A stretch of 64,000 bases of DNA, taken from assembly GCF_008124605.1 (NCBI RefSeq), contig NZ_VRYN01000003.1, positions 1-64,000 on the forward strand, in the 5' to 3' direction. This document shows, one piece after another, positions 1-8,802 of the stretch. This DNA comes from Halobacterium salinarum DSM 3754. GTDB lineage: Archaea; Halobacteriota; Halobacteria; Halobacteriales; Halobacteriaceae. Position numbers and translations under genes: made by a program. How positions within the stretch are numbered: the stretch's first letter is position 1; each line of letters opens with the position of its first letter. The notes under the pieces were generated by a model, which saw only the letters and a list, made by a program, of their open reading frames with translations, was not told where the DNA came from and ran no database searches.

Positions 1-1335
1 CGGATCGAAGAGCAGCAAGAGCGGATCGAAGAACTCGAAACACGTCTCCGGAAGTACGAGAATCCACACACTCCACCCAGTAAGCGACGGTCGGGGACCG
101 ACGAGTCCCCGACCTCGCAGGACGACGAAGACGACGATGTCCGAACTGATGGTGGTACTCCCGGTCGAAAGGACGGTCACAACCCGGAGTGGCGCTCTCC
201 GCCCGATCCTGATGAAGAAATCGAGGTCACCTCTGACTGTTGTCCCGAGTGTGGCGACCACTTCGACGAGTCGGTGGGCGTCAGCCCCCGACTCGTCGAG
301 GAAGTCCCGGATCCACAGCCACCAGAAGTCACCCAGTACAACCGACACCGCTACCAATGCGACTCCTGTGGAACTGAGACGGTTGCGACTCACCCCGACT
401 GCCCCGATGAGGGGCAGTTCGGGGTGAACGTCATCGCGCAATCTGCCCTGTCACGGTACGATCACCGCCTTCCCTACCGGAAAATCACGGACCGCTTCGA
501 GCAACTTCACGGACTCGAACTCTCAGGTGCATCCGCGTGGCACGCGACCGAGCGCGCTGCGCGCGCCGGTCGCTGTGAGTACGAGCAGATCCGTCGAGAG
601 ATTCAGGAGGCTGAAATCGTCCACGTTGACGAAACCGGCATCAAGCGTGACGGTGACCAAGCGTGGATCTGGACGTTTCGGACGGACGAGCATACGCTGT
701 ACGCGGTCAGAGAGAGTCGTGGGAGTGATGTTCCCGCGGAAGTCCTTGGCGAGGACTTCGCGGGAACGGTCATCTGTGATGGGTGGACGGCGTATCCAGC
801 GTTCAGCAGTACGCTTCAGCGGTGCTGGGCACATCTTCTCCGGGAGGCTGAAGACGTTGCTAGTGACCACGAGGAGGCAGAACCGGTGTACCGGTATCTC
901 AAGCAGATGTTCGTCGGTCTCCAGTCGTGGCTGGAGACCGACCCAGATCCTCGTGCGAGAGCACAGATGCATCGAGCGTGTCAGGACGGCCTCAGATCGC
1001 TCGTTGAGCGGTCAGTGACCGACGAACCAGTGGCAACACTCCTCGGGAAGATCGAAGGTGGACTCGACCACTGGCTCACCTTCGTCGGTGAGCCAGCGGT
1101 CTCCCCGACGAACAATGCCGCAGAAAACGCCCTTCGTGAACCTGTTGTTCTCCGGAAAATCATCGGAACACTCCGGAACGACCGTGGCATGTTCGTTCAC
1201 GAGACGATCTTGTCCCTGCTGGCGACGTGGCGCCAGCAGGGACGCAACCCATACGAGGAACTTACGCGGGTTGTCCACGACAACGAAATGATCTCACGAG
1301 AGCAGACTGTGCCGGTTGTTGAGACCTCGGGGTAA
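1..1335 (+). mobile_element. IS66-family transposase (TnpC type), 5' end outside window
   Basis: The reading frame is open from the first base, so this is the C-terminal 444 residues of a transposase. It starts in a coiled, Glu/Arg-rich stretch (RIEEQQERIEELETRL), then a zinc-finger-like block with two CxxC pairs (CPEC near residue 83, CDSC near 120), then the DDE core: HVDETGIK, CDGWTAYPAF and a C-terminal NNAAENALRE giving the acidic residues. This order (leucine-zipper-like start, zinc finger, DDE) is the IS66 TnpC layout. In haloarchaea such elements are the ISH10 type; the exact name is uncertain. The right end of the element should lie in 1336-1382, before the next gene. I cannot see the left end, inverted repeat or target duplication, so whether it is intact is unknown. 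Confidence 0.88.
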
Positions 1336-1382
1336 ACACGTACATCACAACACCTAATCGGACAGCATCCCCACCTGGAGAC

Positions 1383-2219
1383 ATGAACGAGCCGGAACTC
1401 CAGGCGGTCGTCGATCAGCAGACGCTTGCCGACCGTGTCGCCGCCGGCGACTACCCCGACTGGGTGCGCAGCCACTGGGAGACGTTCTCGGAGAGCGTGA
1501 CCGGGGACCGCGACGGCACGCCGTTCCCGTGTCACTTCGGGGCCGAATCGGTCGCCAACGGCGAGCCGCTGTACACGGTCGTGCCGTCGCTGACGGATCC
1601 CGACGCACTGCTCGGGTTCCGGGACGCGCTGCTTGAGTATCTCGGCGAGTACGGCAGTCGGGACGCCCGCGTCTCGTTCGTGACGTTCTGGAAGCCCCCC
1701 GAAGACGAGTTCAGCGAAGCCGACTACCACGAGGCGTTGTGGCACATCCTGAGCGTGCTGCACGTCCACGATCCCGAGCCGTGGCCCGCCGACGTGCCGA
1801 CCGACACCGACAGCCCCGAGTGGGAGTTCTGCTTCGGGGGGGAGCCGCTGTTCCCGACGTGCCGGGCGCCGTTCTACGCCGCCCACGACCGCTACTCGCG
1901 GTACTGTCCGGTCGGCCTCGAAATCACGTTCCAGCCGGCCGGACTGTTCGAGGGGATCACCGCCGACACCGACGCCGGCCAGCGCGCCCGCGCCGCCATC
2001 CAGAACCGCATCGAGGAGTACGACGGTCAGTGCCCGCACGCCGACCTCGGGGATCTCGGCGTCGACGGCGACCGCGAGTGGGTGCAGTACCTGTTCCGCG
2101 AGGACGACGCCCAGGCCCCCACGGAGTGCCCCGCGACGTTCACGCGCGAACACCCGAAAGCGACCGCTGGCATCGACCCGGTTGTGGGCAGCCAGCCGCC
2201 GGCGTCCGGGGATGACTGA
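1383..2219 (+). CDS. YqcI/YcgG family protein
   Basis: A 278-residue soluble acidic protein. Near residue 48 it has FPCHFG and in the middle FPTCRAPFY and [13 protein letters not shown], which fit the FPC/CPF-motif YqcI/YcgG family. That family occurs in bacteria and haloarchaea and has no established biochemical function; the conserved cysteines suggest redox or metal chemistry, which is inference. The ATG is preceded by GGAG five bases upstream. It lies 47 nt after the transposase stop, so its upstream regulatory region may have been replaced by the insertion element. It overlaps the next gene by 8 nt, so the two are probably cotranscribed. Confidence 0.75.
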   Translation: MNEPELQAVVDQQTLADRVAAGDYPDWVRSHWETFSESVTGDRDGTPFPCHFGAESVANGEPLYTVVPSLTDPDALLGFRDALLEYLGEYGSRDARVSFVTFWKPPEDEFSEADYHEALWHILSVLHVHDPEPWPADVPTDTDSPEWEFCFGGEPLFPTCRAPFYAAHDRYSRYCPVGLEITFQPAGLFEGITADTDAGQRARAAIQNRIEEYDGQCPHADLGDLGVDGDREWVQYLFREDDAQAPTECPATFTREHPKATAGIDPVVGSQPPASGDD

Positions 2220-2766
2220 GCGGCGCGCCGCGCTCGTGCTCGTGGACTTCCAGCAGGGGTTCGCCGATTCGGCGTGGGGCGACCGCAACAACCCCGACGC
2301 GGAGGCACACGCAGAGGAGCTGCTGGCGGCGTGGCGCGACGCCGCCGCCGCCCCGATCGCGCACGTGCGTCACAACTCGACGGAGGCGACGTCGCCGCTC
2401 CGGCAGGGCGAGCCAGGGTTCGCGTACACCGACGGGCTTGCGCCCGCGGCCGACGAGCCCGAGTTCGTGAAGTCCGTCAACGGCGCGTTCGTCGACACCG
2501 CCCTCGAAGGATGGCTGCGCGACCGCGACATCGGCTCGCTGGTGGTGTGTGGCCTGACCACTGACCACTGCGTCTCGACCACCGTTCGGATGGCCGACAA
2601 CCGCGGGTTCGACGTGACGCTCGTGCGGGACGCGACGGCGACCCACGACCGCACCCTGGACGGCGAGCGACTGCCCCCCAGCGTAGTGCACCGGACCGCG
2701 CTCGCCCACCTCCGCGGCGAGTTCGCCACGCTGGCGACGACCGCCACCGTCCTCGCGGGCCCATAG
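2212..2766 (+). CDS. Isochorismatase-family cysteine hydrolase
   Basis: A 184-residue protein of the isochorismatase/nicotinamidase fold. The three catalytic positions are visible: Asp in LVDFQQGF near the N-terminus, Lys in FVKSVNGAF, and the nucleophilic Cys in TTDHCVSTT. Length is typical of the family. The ATG at 2212 inside the end of the preceding gene is chosen because the family always begins just before the VDFQ strand; the upstream in-frame extension carries no conserved sequence. Substrate cannot be deduced: nicotinamide, isochorismate, N-carbamoyl amides and peroxyureidoacrylate are all used by relatives. The 8-nt overlap with the YqcI-like gene suggests translational coupling. 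Confidence 0.85.
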   Translation: MTERRAALVLVDFQQGFADSAWGDRNNPDAEAHAEELLAAWRDAAAAPIAHVRHNSTEATSPLRQGEPGFAYTDGLAPAADEPEFVKSVNGAFVDTALEGWLRDRDIGSLVVCGLTTDHCVSTTVRMADNRGFDVTLVRDATATHDRTLDGERLPPSVVHRTALAHLRGEFATLATTATVLAGP

Positions 2767-2775
2767 GCGATCCGC

Positions 2776-4020
2776 CTACGCCGTTCCGAGCGCGATCGGC
2801 ACCAACAGCACGCCCATCAGGTGGACGCGCCGCGCGCCGAACACGGGTGGGATCGCCCCCACGGCGGTCGCCGCGCCGAGCAATCCTACGCCCGTTCCGC
2901 CGCCGAACAACCACGCTAACACCACCAACAACAGGCACACGCCGGCCGTCAGTCGGCGGTGGTCGACGGCACGCACCGCCCGGAAGTACCGGTCCCCGAC
3001 AGCCGGAACCATCGCCGCCGTGACGGCGGCCGCGAGCACGACGCTCGCCACCAACACCGGCAGCGTCCGCGGGAGGCGTGCGCGCTCGAAGGCCACGAGC
3101 ACGCCAGTGTGGGGGTCACCGATCGCGAACAGCGCGAACAACGCGAACACGGTGTTGGCCGTGTTCACCCCCGAGAGCGCCGCGACGAACGCACGGTCAC
3201 CGCTGTCGTCGCCCGTCAGATCCAGCGCGAACACTGCGGCGATGGCACCCGACACCCCTGGCACGTAGGCGACCGCCGCGCCCGCGAGGCTGCCCGCCAC
3301 GCCCGGACGCACCACCTCGCGTGGCGGCACCGCGATCCGCGCGTCGGCCTGCTCGGGGATCCCATCCCCCCGGAACGCCGCCAGCAACACGGGCGCACCG
3401 AACAACCCCGCGAACAGCGGCGACAACACGTCACCGGTCGGTACGACAGCGTCGGGCTGCATCGGCAGCGCAACGCTGCCCAGTGTGCCGCTGGCAGCCA
3501 CCGCGAGCACCGCGCCGAACCGCGCGCGTCGGGACTGCTCGCGTGCGACGAGCACCACGACGAGCACGGCGAGCACGACCGGGAGGTGAGCGTACACCAC
3601 TGGTGCCGCCCGAACCGCCAGCCACGTCGCCGGCACCCCGAATGCGACGGCGACCACGACGGCGGTCGCGCTCCCGAGGGCAGACACCCGCAGCGCCTCC
3701 CGGCCGCGACCGCCAAGCACCAGCCGATGGCCGGGCAGCGCGCTCACCGCCAGCGCCGCGTCCGGCACCCCGAGCGCGAGCATCGGGACCACGTCCAGGA
3801 TGGAATGCGTGACACCCGCCGCCAGCAGCGCCGCACCGACGAGGTGTGGCGGTCCCGGGGCCAGCGGCGCGGCCGCAGCCAGCAGCAACGCCAGCGTGTT
3901 CACGTGCACGCCGGGCACCAGCCCCGAACACGTCCCCAGCGCCACGCCGGCCGCGACCGCAGCGAGCACTGCAAGCGCGCCCATCGGCGTCACCAACACG
4001 CGCACACCAGCGACATCCAT
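2776..4020 (-). CDS. TctA-family (DUF112) multi-spanning membrane protein
   Basis: A 414-residue very hydrophobic protein with about ten predicted membrane segments. GLVPGVHVNTLA near residue 35, GVTHSILDVVP near 70 and YVPGVSGAIAAVF near residue 253 are the duplicated glycine/proline signatures of the TctA (tripartite tricarboxylate transporter, large permease) family. In bacteria TctA works with a periplasmic binding protein and TctB; neither is encoded nearby, so the substrate and even the transport mode are unknown, as for other solitary archaeal members. GTG at 4023 directly precedes the ATG at 4020; I chose the ATG. It converges on the isochorismatase-like gene with 9 nt between the stops. 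Confidence 0.78.
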   Translation of the reverse strand: MDVAGVRVLVTPMGALAVLAAVAAGVALGTCSGLVPGVHVNTLALLLAAAAPLAPGPPHLVGAALLAAGVTHSILDVVPMLALGVPDAALAVSALPGHRLVLGGRGREALRVSALGSATAVVVAVAFGVPATWLAVRAAPVVYAHLPVVLAVLVVVLVAREQSRRARFGAVLAVAASGTLGSVALPMQPDAVVPTGDVLSPLFAGLFGAPVLLAAFRGDGIPEQADARIAVPPREVVRPGVAGSLAGAAVAYVPGVSGAIAAVFALDLTGDDSGDRAFVAALSGVNTANTVFALFALFAIGDPHTGVLVAFERARLPRTLPVLVASVVLAAAVTAAMVPAVGDRYFRAVRAVDHRRLTAGVCLLLVVLAWLFGGGTGVGLLGAATAVGAIPPVFGARRVHLMGVLLVPIALGTA

Positions 4021-4096
4021 CACGCCCAGCTGCCCGCGCTCCCCGTCTTCAATCTACGCGTGCGCAGCGCCGTGGCTTCCCGAGTGGCACGCGGCT

Positions 4097-4102
4097 AAAA
4101 AA
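4097..4102 (-). terminator. Probable T-run terminator of the L1-P0-L12 operon
   Basis: On the minus strand the L12 stop is followed after about 38 nt by a run of six T residues in otherwise GC-rich DNA. Oligo-T stretches after GC-rich sequence are the usual archaeal intrinsic termination signal. Only the sequence pattern supports this. Confidence 0.45.
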
Positions 4103-4140
4103 CGATGTGATCGTGGCTGTCGGCGCGCGACGCGACCGGG

Positions 4141-4485
4141 TTACCCGAAGAGGTCGCCCAGGCCTTCGCCGCTGGGCTCCTCGTCGTCGTCGTCGCCAGC
4201 GTCCTCGGCCTCGGCGGCCTCGTCAGCGTCAGCTTCCTCGTCGTCGTCGCCGTCGTCGGCGGCTGCCTCGTCGTCGCTGCCGGACGCCGCAGGTGCGGCG
4301 GCAGGCGCGGCGGCGGCCTCTTCGACGGCTTCCTCGATGTCGACGTCCTCCAGCGCGGCCACGAGGGCCTTCGCGCGGGATTCCTCGACGTCGACGCCGG
4401 CGGCCTCCAGGACGCCGGTGATGTTGTCTTCGGTCAGCTCTTCGTCAGCCTCGTTCAGGATGAGTGCTGCGTAGACGTATTCCAT
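4141..4485 (-). CDS. rpl12: 50S ribosomal protein L12 (P1-like stalk protein)
   Basis: A 114-residue protein starting [12 protein letters not shown], the archaeal L12/P1 N-terminal dimerisation domain, followed by an Ala-rich hinge, a long Asp/Glu run and the C-terminal tail GLGDLFG that contacts translation factors. It forms dimers on P0 to make the ribosomal stalk. It is the last gene of the L1-P0-L12 transcription unit, 5 nt after P0. The tail closely matches that of P0 (GLGEMFG), as expected for factor-recruiting stalk proteins. The extreme acidity is normal for Halobacterium. Confidence 0.97.
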   Translation of the reverse strand: MEYVYAALILNEADEELTEDNITGVLEAAGVDVEESRAKALVAALEDVDIEEAVEEAAAAPAAAPAASGSDDEAAADDGDDDEEADADEAAEAEDAGDDDDEEPSGEGLGDLFG

Positions 4486-4490
4486 TGTTA

Positions 4491-5546
4491 TTATCCGAAC
4501 ATCTCCCCGAGGCCCTCGGCGCCAGCGTTCCCGTCGTCGTCGTCATCGTCGTCGGAATCGTCGGCGTCGTCAGCCTCGGACGCTTGTGTTTCGTCGCTCT
4601 GTTCGTCCGCAGTGGTGTCCGCTTCGCCGCCGGCAGGCGCCGCAGGCGCGTCGACGTCCTGCAGTTCCTCCGGGAGGGCGTCCTCGTCGTCGATCTGCGC
4701 GGCGAGCGCCCGCACCTGGGCGTCGGCCTTGCTCACGAGATCGTCCGCGAGGTCCGGACTCTCGACGCTGGCCTGCAGGCCGAGGCTCTTCGCCTCGCCG
4801 CGGCCCTTCGCGATGAGGTCCGGTGCGGTCCGCTCGGTCGGGTACGCCGCGTTGACCGAGAGGTTGCGCGCCGACGCCGCCGCGGACTGGATGTCCGCGC
4901 GGTACTCGTCGACGTCGATCTCCAGCTCCTCGGGCGTGAACAGCACGCCCTCGGAGAACACGCCGCGCAGGTCCAGGCCGACCTCCTTGGGCTCGATGCC
5001 GAGCTCCGAGAGGACGTTGGAGACGTCGTCGGAGACCGTCTCACCTTCCTCGGTGACGACGGAGTCATCGAGCACCTGGATGGAGCCCTCCTGGATGCGC
5101 GCGTTCGCGCCGATGGTCTGCAGTTCGCCGACGAACGGCCCCGGGTCGATGCCCGTGTCGCCTTCCGGCACGACGATGTCGTTGGGCGCGACCTCGCCGG
5201 CGTTGATCGGGGCCGGCGTCTTCGAGTTCTCAAGCTGCTGGTAGAGCCCGAAGGGGTTGTCGTTGGTCGCGACCAGGCCGACTTCGCCCTCGACGTACTC
5301 GGTGAGCGTGTCGAGGCCGTCTCCGGCTTCTTCGAGCGCGCGAACCAACAGGGTGTTCCGGCTCATGCGCAGCGCCGCCTGCCCGTGCAGGCCGCGGCGC
5401 ATGTCCTGGAGCTGCTTGCTCGGGATGCCCGTGACGTTCACCACGCCGACGCTGTCGTACGTCTCCAGGAGGTCGACGAGTTCGGCGACCTCTTGTCGCT
5501 TCCACTCGGGAACCTCCTCGGTGGTGCGTTGTTCTTCGGCGGACAT
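4491..5546 (-). CDS. rplP0: 50S ribosomal protein P0 (L10)
   Basis: A 351-residue stalk base protein. Residues 1 to about 110 are the rRNA-binding L10 domain ([31 protein letters not shown]), then the archaeal/eukaryotic insertion domain ([13 protein letters not shown]), helical L12-binding segments, and an acidic tail ending [14 protein letters not shown] at 5555 could extend it by three residues, but the ATG at 5546 has GGAGGT eight bases upstream and is preferred. It begins 1 nt after the L1 stop, so translation is probably coupled to L1. Confidence 0.97.
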   Translation of the reverse strand: MSAEEQRTTEEVPEWKRQEVAELVDLLETYDSVGVVNVTGIPSKQLQDMRRGLHGQAALRMSRNTLLVRALEEAGDGLDTLTEYVEGEVGLVATNDNPFGLYQQLENSKTPAPINAGEVAPNDIVVPEGDTGIDPGPFVGELQTIGANARIQEGSIQVLDDSVVTEEGETVSDDVSNVLSELGIEPKEVGLDLRGVFSEGVLFTPEELEIDVDEYRADIQSAAASARNLSVNAAYPTERTAPDLIAKGRGEAKSLGLQASVESPDLADDLVSKADAQVRALAAQIDDEDALPEELQDVDAPAAPAGGEADTTADEQSDETQASEADDADDSDDDDDDDGNAGAEGLGEMFG

Positions 5547-5547
5547 C

Positions 5548-6186
5548 CTAGGCAACCTCCACGGCAGGCCCCATCGTTGTCTTCACGTAGACGGAGTCCA
5601 CGTTCAGCGGGCCTTTTTCGAGGTTCGCGTGCAGCCGACGCATGATGACGTCGATGTTGCTGGCGATGTCCTCGGCGGACATGTCCTCCGCGCCGACGCG
5701 CGTGTGGAACGTGCGGCGGTCGCGGCTGCGGATCTGCACGGTGTTTTTCATGCGGTTGACTGTGTCGACGACGTCGTCGTCGGGCTGGAGCGGGGTCGGC
5801 ATTTTCCCGCGCGGACCAAGCACTTGACCGAGCGCACCCGCGATGTCCTGCATCATGGGTGCTTCCGCCACGAAGAAGTCCGTCTCGTCTGCGAGATCCT
5901 TCGCGGCGTCGGTGTCGTCTGCGAGGTCGCTGAGGTCGTCCTCGTCGAGGACGTCGTCAGCGACGTCGTCCGCGCGAACCGCGGTTTCGCCGTCTGCGAA
6001 AACCACGATCTGCGTCTCCTGTCCGGTGCCCGACGGCAGCACGACGCCCTCGTCGACTCGTTGCGACGGGTCGTTGAGGTCGAGGTCGCGCAGGTTGACT
6101 GCGAGGTCTACCGTCTCACGGAAGTTCCGCTGTGGGGCATCCTCAAGTGCGCGAGCTACGGCCTCTTCTATATCGTTGTCTGCCAT
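5548..6186 (-). CDS. rpl1: 50S ribosomal protein L1
   Basis: A 212-residue protein with the L1 signatures [16 protein letters not shown] at the N-terminus and [13 protein letters not shown] in the middle. It binds the L1 stalk of 23S rRNA and helps release E-site tRNA. It is the first gene of a tricistronic unit with P0 and L12. A strong Shine-Dalgarno GGAGGTG sits just before the ATG and lies inside a folded leader (6191-6234) resembling an L1 binding site, so L1 probably represses its own operon. The translational autoregulation of L1 operons is established in bacteria and Methanococcus; its action here is inferred. Confidence 0.97.
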   Translation of the reverse strand: MADNDIEEAVARALEDAPQRNFRETVDLAVNLRDLDLNDPSQRVDEGVVLPSGTGQETQIVVFADGETAVRADDVADDVLDEDDLSDLADDTDAAKDLADETDFFVAEAPMMQDIAGALGQVLGPRGKMPTPLQPDDDVVDTVNRMKNTVQIRSRDRRTFHTRVGAEDMSAEDIASNIDVIMRRLHANLEKGPLNVDSVYVKTTMGPAVEVA

Positions 6187-6190
6187 CTTT

Positions 6191-6234
6191 CACCTCCGTA
6201 GTGGGTGACCCTCTGAAGGTCGGATCTCCTACGG
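6191..6234 (-). promoter_or_regulatory. Putative L1-binding autoregulatory mRNA leader
   Basis: In the L1 mRNA, CCGUAG (6229-6234 read on the minus strand) can pair with CUACGG (6196-6201). Inside it, GACCUU-CAG-AGGGUC (6207-6221) forms a second helix, leaving an asymmetric internal loop (GAGAUCC opposite ACCCA). Two helices around an asymmetric loop is the shape of known L1 target sites. The outer strand CUACGG runs into the Shine-Dalgarno GGAGG (6191-6197), so protein bound here would block initiation. Confidence 0.65.
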
Positions 6235-6285
6235 GTCAGTGAAACAGGCGAAGCCTGTCTCGGTTCTACAGACGGTGATCCCGGG

Positions 6286-6293
6286 CTTAAAAG
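6286..6293 (-). promoter_or_regulatory. TATA-like box for L1-P0-L12
   Basis: On the minus strand this reads CTTTTAAG. A start about 25 nt downstream (near 6262) would give a leader of roughly 75 nt, close to the 74-nt leader I recall being mapped for the homologous H. cutirubrum operon. A hairpin with stem ACAGGC/GCCTGT (6243-6257) would then lie near the transcript 5' end. Confidence 0.6.
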
Positions 6294-6386
6294 CGTCGAA
6301 GCGAAGCAAGCGTGGGAGCGCGACCCGCGGACACACGCCGCTATCGAGTACGCGAACCGAACGGCGCAGAAACTCCTCGGGCGGCG

Positions 6387-6878
6387 TTACGCGGCCGCGA
6401 GTTCGTCGCCGAGCACGTCGTCGTAGTCGCCGTCGTCGACGCGCTCGTTGAACGTGCGGGCGTCCTCGCCTTCGATGGTGACGCCGAGGGACGCACACGT
6501 CCCCGCGACCTCTTTGGCGGCGTTCCGCGCGTCGTACGCCAGGAGGTCGGGTTTCTTCTGCTCGGCGATGGTTTTGAGCTGTTCGATGGAGAGGTCCGCG
6601 ACGAAGTTCTCCTGGGGCTCTCCGGAGCCCGTGTCGAAGCCAGCTTCGTCTTTCACCAGCGCGGCCGTCGGCGGAACACCGACTTCGATGGAGAACGAGC
6701 CGTCGTCCTCGTATTCGATGGTGACCGGGACCTCCGTCCCGTCGAACGCTTCGGTCTGGTCGTTGATCTCCTGGACGACCGCCTGTACGTCGACCGGCGT
6801 GGGACCGAGCTCGGGACCGAGGGGCGGGCCAGGGTCGGCCTGCCCACCGGCAACGAGCACTTCGATCGTCTCAGCCAT
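6387..6878 (-). CDS. rpl11: 50S ribosomal protein L11
   Basis: A 163-residue protein opening with the L11 N-terminal motif GGQADPGPPLGPELGP, the region that contacts the GTPase-associated centre, followed by the rRNA-binding C-terminal domain (LAYDARNAAKEVAGTCASLG). The Asp/Ala-rich tail after it is a halophile addition. It is separated from L1 by 200 nt containing a promoter, so it appears to be its own transcription unit. Its ATG lies about 27 nt after a TATA-like box, so the mRNA is probably leaderless. Confidence 0.97.
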   Translation of the reverse strand: MAETIEVLVAGGQADPGPPLGPELGPTPVDVQAVVQEINDQTEAFDGTEVPVTIEYEDDGSFSIEVGVPPTAALVKDEAGFDTGSGEPQENFVADLSIEQLKTIAEQKKPDLLAYDARNAAKEVAGTCASLGVTIEGEDARTFNERVDDGDYDDVLGDELAAA

Positions 6879-6901
6879 ACTCCGAGAAACCGCCGCCGCG
6901 G

Positions 6902-6908
6902 GTTTAAC
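6902..6908 (-). promoter_or_regulatory. TATA-like box for leaderless L11 transcript
   Basis: The minus strand reads GTTAAAC centred about 27 nt before the L11 ATG. That spacing puts the transcription start at or next to the start codon. Confidence 0.6.
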
Positions 6909-6948
6909 CCTTGTCTTTCGAGCGGGGCGCCGCCGCGGATCGAATCGC

Positions 6949-7155
6949 TCACGGCATGTGGACGCCGTGGCGCGTGAGGAACTCGGTGACCTCTTTGATC
7001 ACGACCGGACTCCCGATGATGCGGACGATCTCCGCGTCGGTCGGCCGGAACACTGAGACCATGAACTCGGCTTCGAGGTCCGCCTCGATGTCCTCCAGCG
7101 TCCCCACTGGGAGCACGATCTGCGTGCTGTCGCGGTACGCAGCAGGGTCACCCAT
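6949..7155 (-). CDS. Small conserved haloarchaeal protein (VNG_1110C-like)
   Basis: A 68-residue protein with no cysteines and no membrane segment. The pattern QIVLPVGTLEDIEADLEAEFMVSVFRPT followed by VRIIGSPVVIKEVTEFL, in pieces across residues 13-60, suggests a compact alpha/beta fold. I believe this is the family annotated in haloarchaea as VNG_1110C, which has no known function. A GTG at 7158 precedes the ATG at 7155; the ATG is used. It sits upstream of L11 on the same strand but L11 has its own promoter. It is divergent from the DRG-type GTPase with 100 nt between. Confidence 0.7.
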   Translation of the reverse strand: MGDPAAYRDSTQIVLPVGTLEDIEADLEAEFMVSVFRPTDAEIVRIIGSPVVIKEVTEFLTRHGVHMP

Positions 7156-7255
7156 CACTATGCGATGGCTTCACTCGGCGTATTAACGTGTCGAAACGAT
7201 CCCACCGGACTGCGGAGGAAAGCGCTTTTCGGCGCTTGCTGTCTACGGGCACGTG

Positions 7256-8368
7256 ATGGGGCTCGAGGAGGACATCGAATCGCTCGAAGAAGAAATCGCG
7301 AACACGCCGTACAACAAGTCGACAGAAGCCCACATCGGCCGCTTGAAGGCGAAGCTCGCGGAGCAAAAGGAGAAGCTCGAAGCCCAGCAGTCCGGCAGCG
7401 GCGGTGGCGGCGGGTACGCAGTCGAACAGCACGGCGACGCGACCGTGGCCCTGGTTGGATTCCCCAGCGTGGGGAAGTCGTCGCTGATCAACGCGATGAC
7501 CAACGCCGACAGCGAGGTCGGCGCCTACGAGTTCACCACCCTCAACGTGAACCCGGGGATGTTGGAGTACCGCGGCGCGAACATCCAACTCCTGGACGTG
7601 CCGGGGCTCATCGAGGGTGCGGCGGGGGGACGCGGCGGCGGGAAAGAGATCCTCTCGGTGATCCGTGGGGCGGATCTGGTGATCTTCGTGCTGTCGGCGT
7701 TCGAGATCGAGCAGTACGACCGCCTCGCCGAGGAGCTGTACAACGTCAACATCCGGGTCGACGCCGAGCCACCGTCGGTGACCGTGCGCCGGAAAGGCAA
7801 GGATGGCATCGACGTGAACACGTCCGGGGAGCTGGAGTTGGACAGCGACACGGTCAAGGGAATCCTGCGCGAGCGCGGGTTCATCAACGCCAACGTGACG
7901 ATCCGTGGCAACCCGTCTGTCGACCGGCTGATCGACGGGGTGATGGACAACCGCGTCTACATGCCGTCGCTGGTCACCGTCAACAAGGTCGACCTCATCG
8001 AGCCGTCGTACGCGGGGACAATGAAGGACGCCCTCCGCGATCACGGCGTCAGCCCCGACGACGCGATCTTCATTTCGGCCGCCGAGGAGAAGGGATTGGA
8101 CGTGCTGAAAGAGCGGATGTGGCGGGCGCTCGGGCTCATCCGGATCTACATGGACAAGCCGGGGCGGGGCGTCGACCGCGAGGAGCCGCTCATCATCCGG
8201 CGCGGCGAGACCGTGGACGACGCCGTGCAGAAGCTGGGCGGCACCCTCGACGAGCGGTTCCGATTCGCGCGGGTCACCGGGCCGTCGGCCCAACACGACG
8301 ACCAGCAGGTGGGCCGCGATCACGTCCTCGAAGACGAGGACGTCCTGCGCGTGGTTGCGCGGCGCTAG
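7256..8368 (+). CDS. DRG/Obg-family GTP-binding protein
   Basis: A 370-residue translation-associated GTPase of the archaeal/eukaryotic DRG group. Residues 1-60 form a coiled coil (SLEEEIANTPYNKSTEAHIG). The G domain then shows G1 GFPSVGKSS, G2 FTTLN, G3 DVPGLIEGA, and G4 NKVD, with a helical insertion between G3 and G4. The C-terminal TGS domain has the pattern YMDKPGRGVD. An in-frame GTG lies one codon before the ATG at 7256; the ATG is used because MGLEEDI fits family starts. DRG proteins associate with ribosomes and RNA; the molecular task in archaea is not settled. Confidence 0.93.
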   Translation: MGLEEDIESLEEEIANTPYNKSTEAHIGRLKAKLAEQKEKLEAQQSGSGGGGGYAVEQHGDATVALVGFPSVGKSSLINAMTNADSEVGAYEFTTLNVNPGMLEYRGANIQLLDVPGLIEGAAGGRGGGKEILSVIRGADLVIFVLSAFEIEQYDRLAEELYNVNIRVDAEPPSVTVRRKGKDGIDVNTSGELELDSDTVKGILRERGFINANVTIRGNPSVDRLIDGVMDNRVYMPSLVTVNKVDLIEPSYAGTMKDALRDHGVSPDDAIFISAAEEKGLDVLKERMWRALGLIRIYMDKPGRGVDREEPLIIRRGETVDDAVQKLGGTLDERFRFARVTGPSAQHDDQQVGRDHVLEDEDVLRVVARR

Positions 8369-8371
8369 CCG

Positions 8372-8753
8372 ATGCCGACGGCGCGCCGCCGGGTGGTGGC
8401 GGTGGCGCTGGCCGCGGGAGTGGTGCCGTGGGTCATCGTCGACTGGTCGAACGGCGCCTATCCGCTGTTTTCCGTGGGGTTCGTGTATCCGGAATCGATG
8501 ACGGTCGTCGGGCTGCCGACGTACCTGCGGTCGGTCGGAACGGTCCCGCCGGCGCTCCGGGCGTGGCCGACCGCGGTCGCGCTGTGGGGTGGACTGGCGT
8601 GTGACCGCCGGCGTGCTCGCGTTCGCCGGTGGCAGCGTCGTGTCGCTTGCAGCGGCGGTCACGGCACAGCCGTCGTTGACCGGGGTTCCGGTGGGCGCGG
8701 GCGCGCTCTGGCTGGCCGCGGGCTACGTGGTGGTGGTCGGCCGCGGCCGGTGA
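8372..8753 (+). pseudogene. Small membrane protein gene interrupted by a frameshift
   Basis: Starting at the ATG 4 nt after the GTPase stop, the frame encodes a hydrophobic sequence (RRVVAVALAAGVVPWVIVDW, then SVGFVYPESMTVVGLP) up to LWGGLA near 8599. After that the same frame turns into Arg/Gly-rich nonsense, while the +1 frame from GTG 8601 reads VTAGVLAFAGGSVVSLAAAV and then GVPVGAGALWLAAGYVVVV before a stop at 8751-8753. Joining the frames by skipping one base gives a coherent protein of about 126 residues with three to four membrane helices. Either the gene is mutated, or the sequence has a one-base error, or a programmed shift occurs. I do not recognise the family. The 4-nt spacing implies cotranscription with the GTPase. 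Confidence 0.6.
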
Positions 8754-8802
8754 CCGTGTCGGGTTCGACGCGTTTTTTGTCGCGCCACGCCTGCCCACTG
8801 AC

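Noticed and set aside
6243..6257. Hairpin ACAGGC-TTC-GCCTGT as L11 terminator
   Set aside because: It lies downstream of the L1 promoter, close to the inferred L1 transcript 5' end, and is not followed by a T run, so it is better seen as part of the L1 leader.
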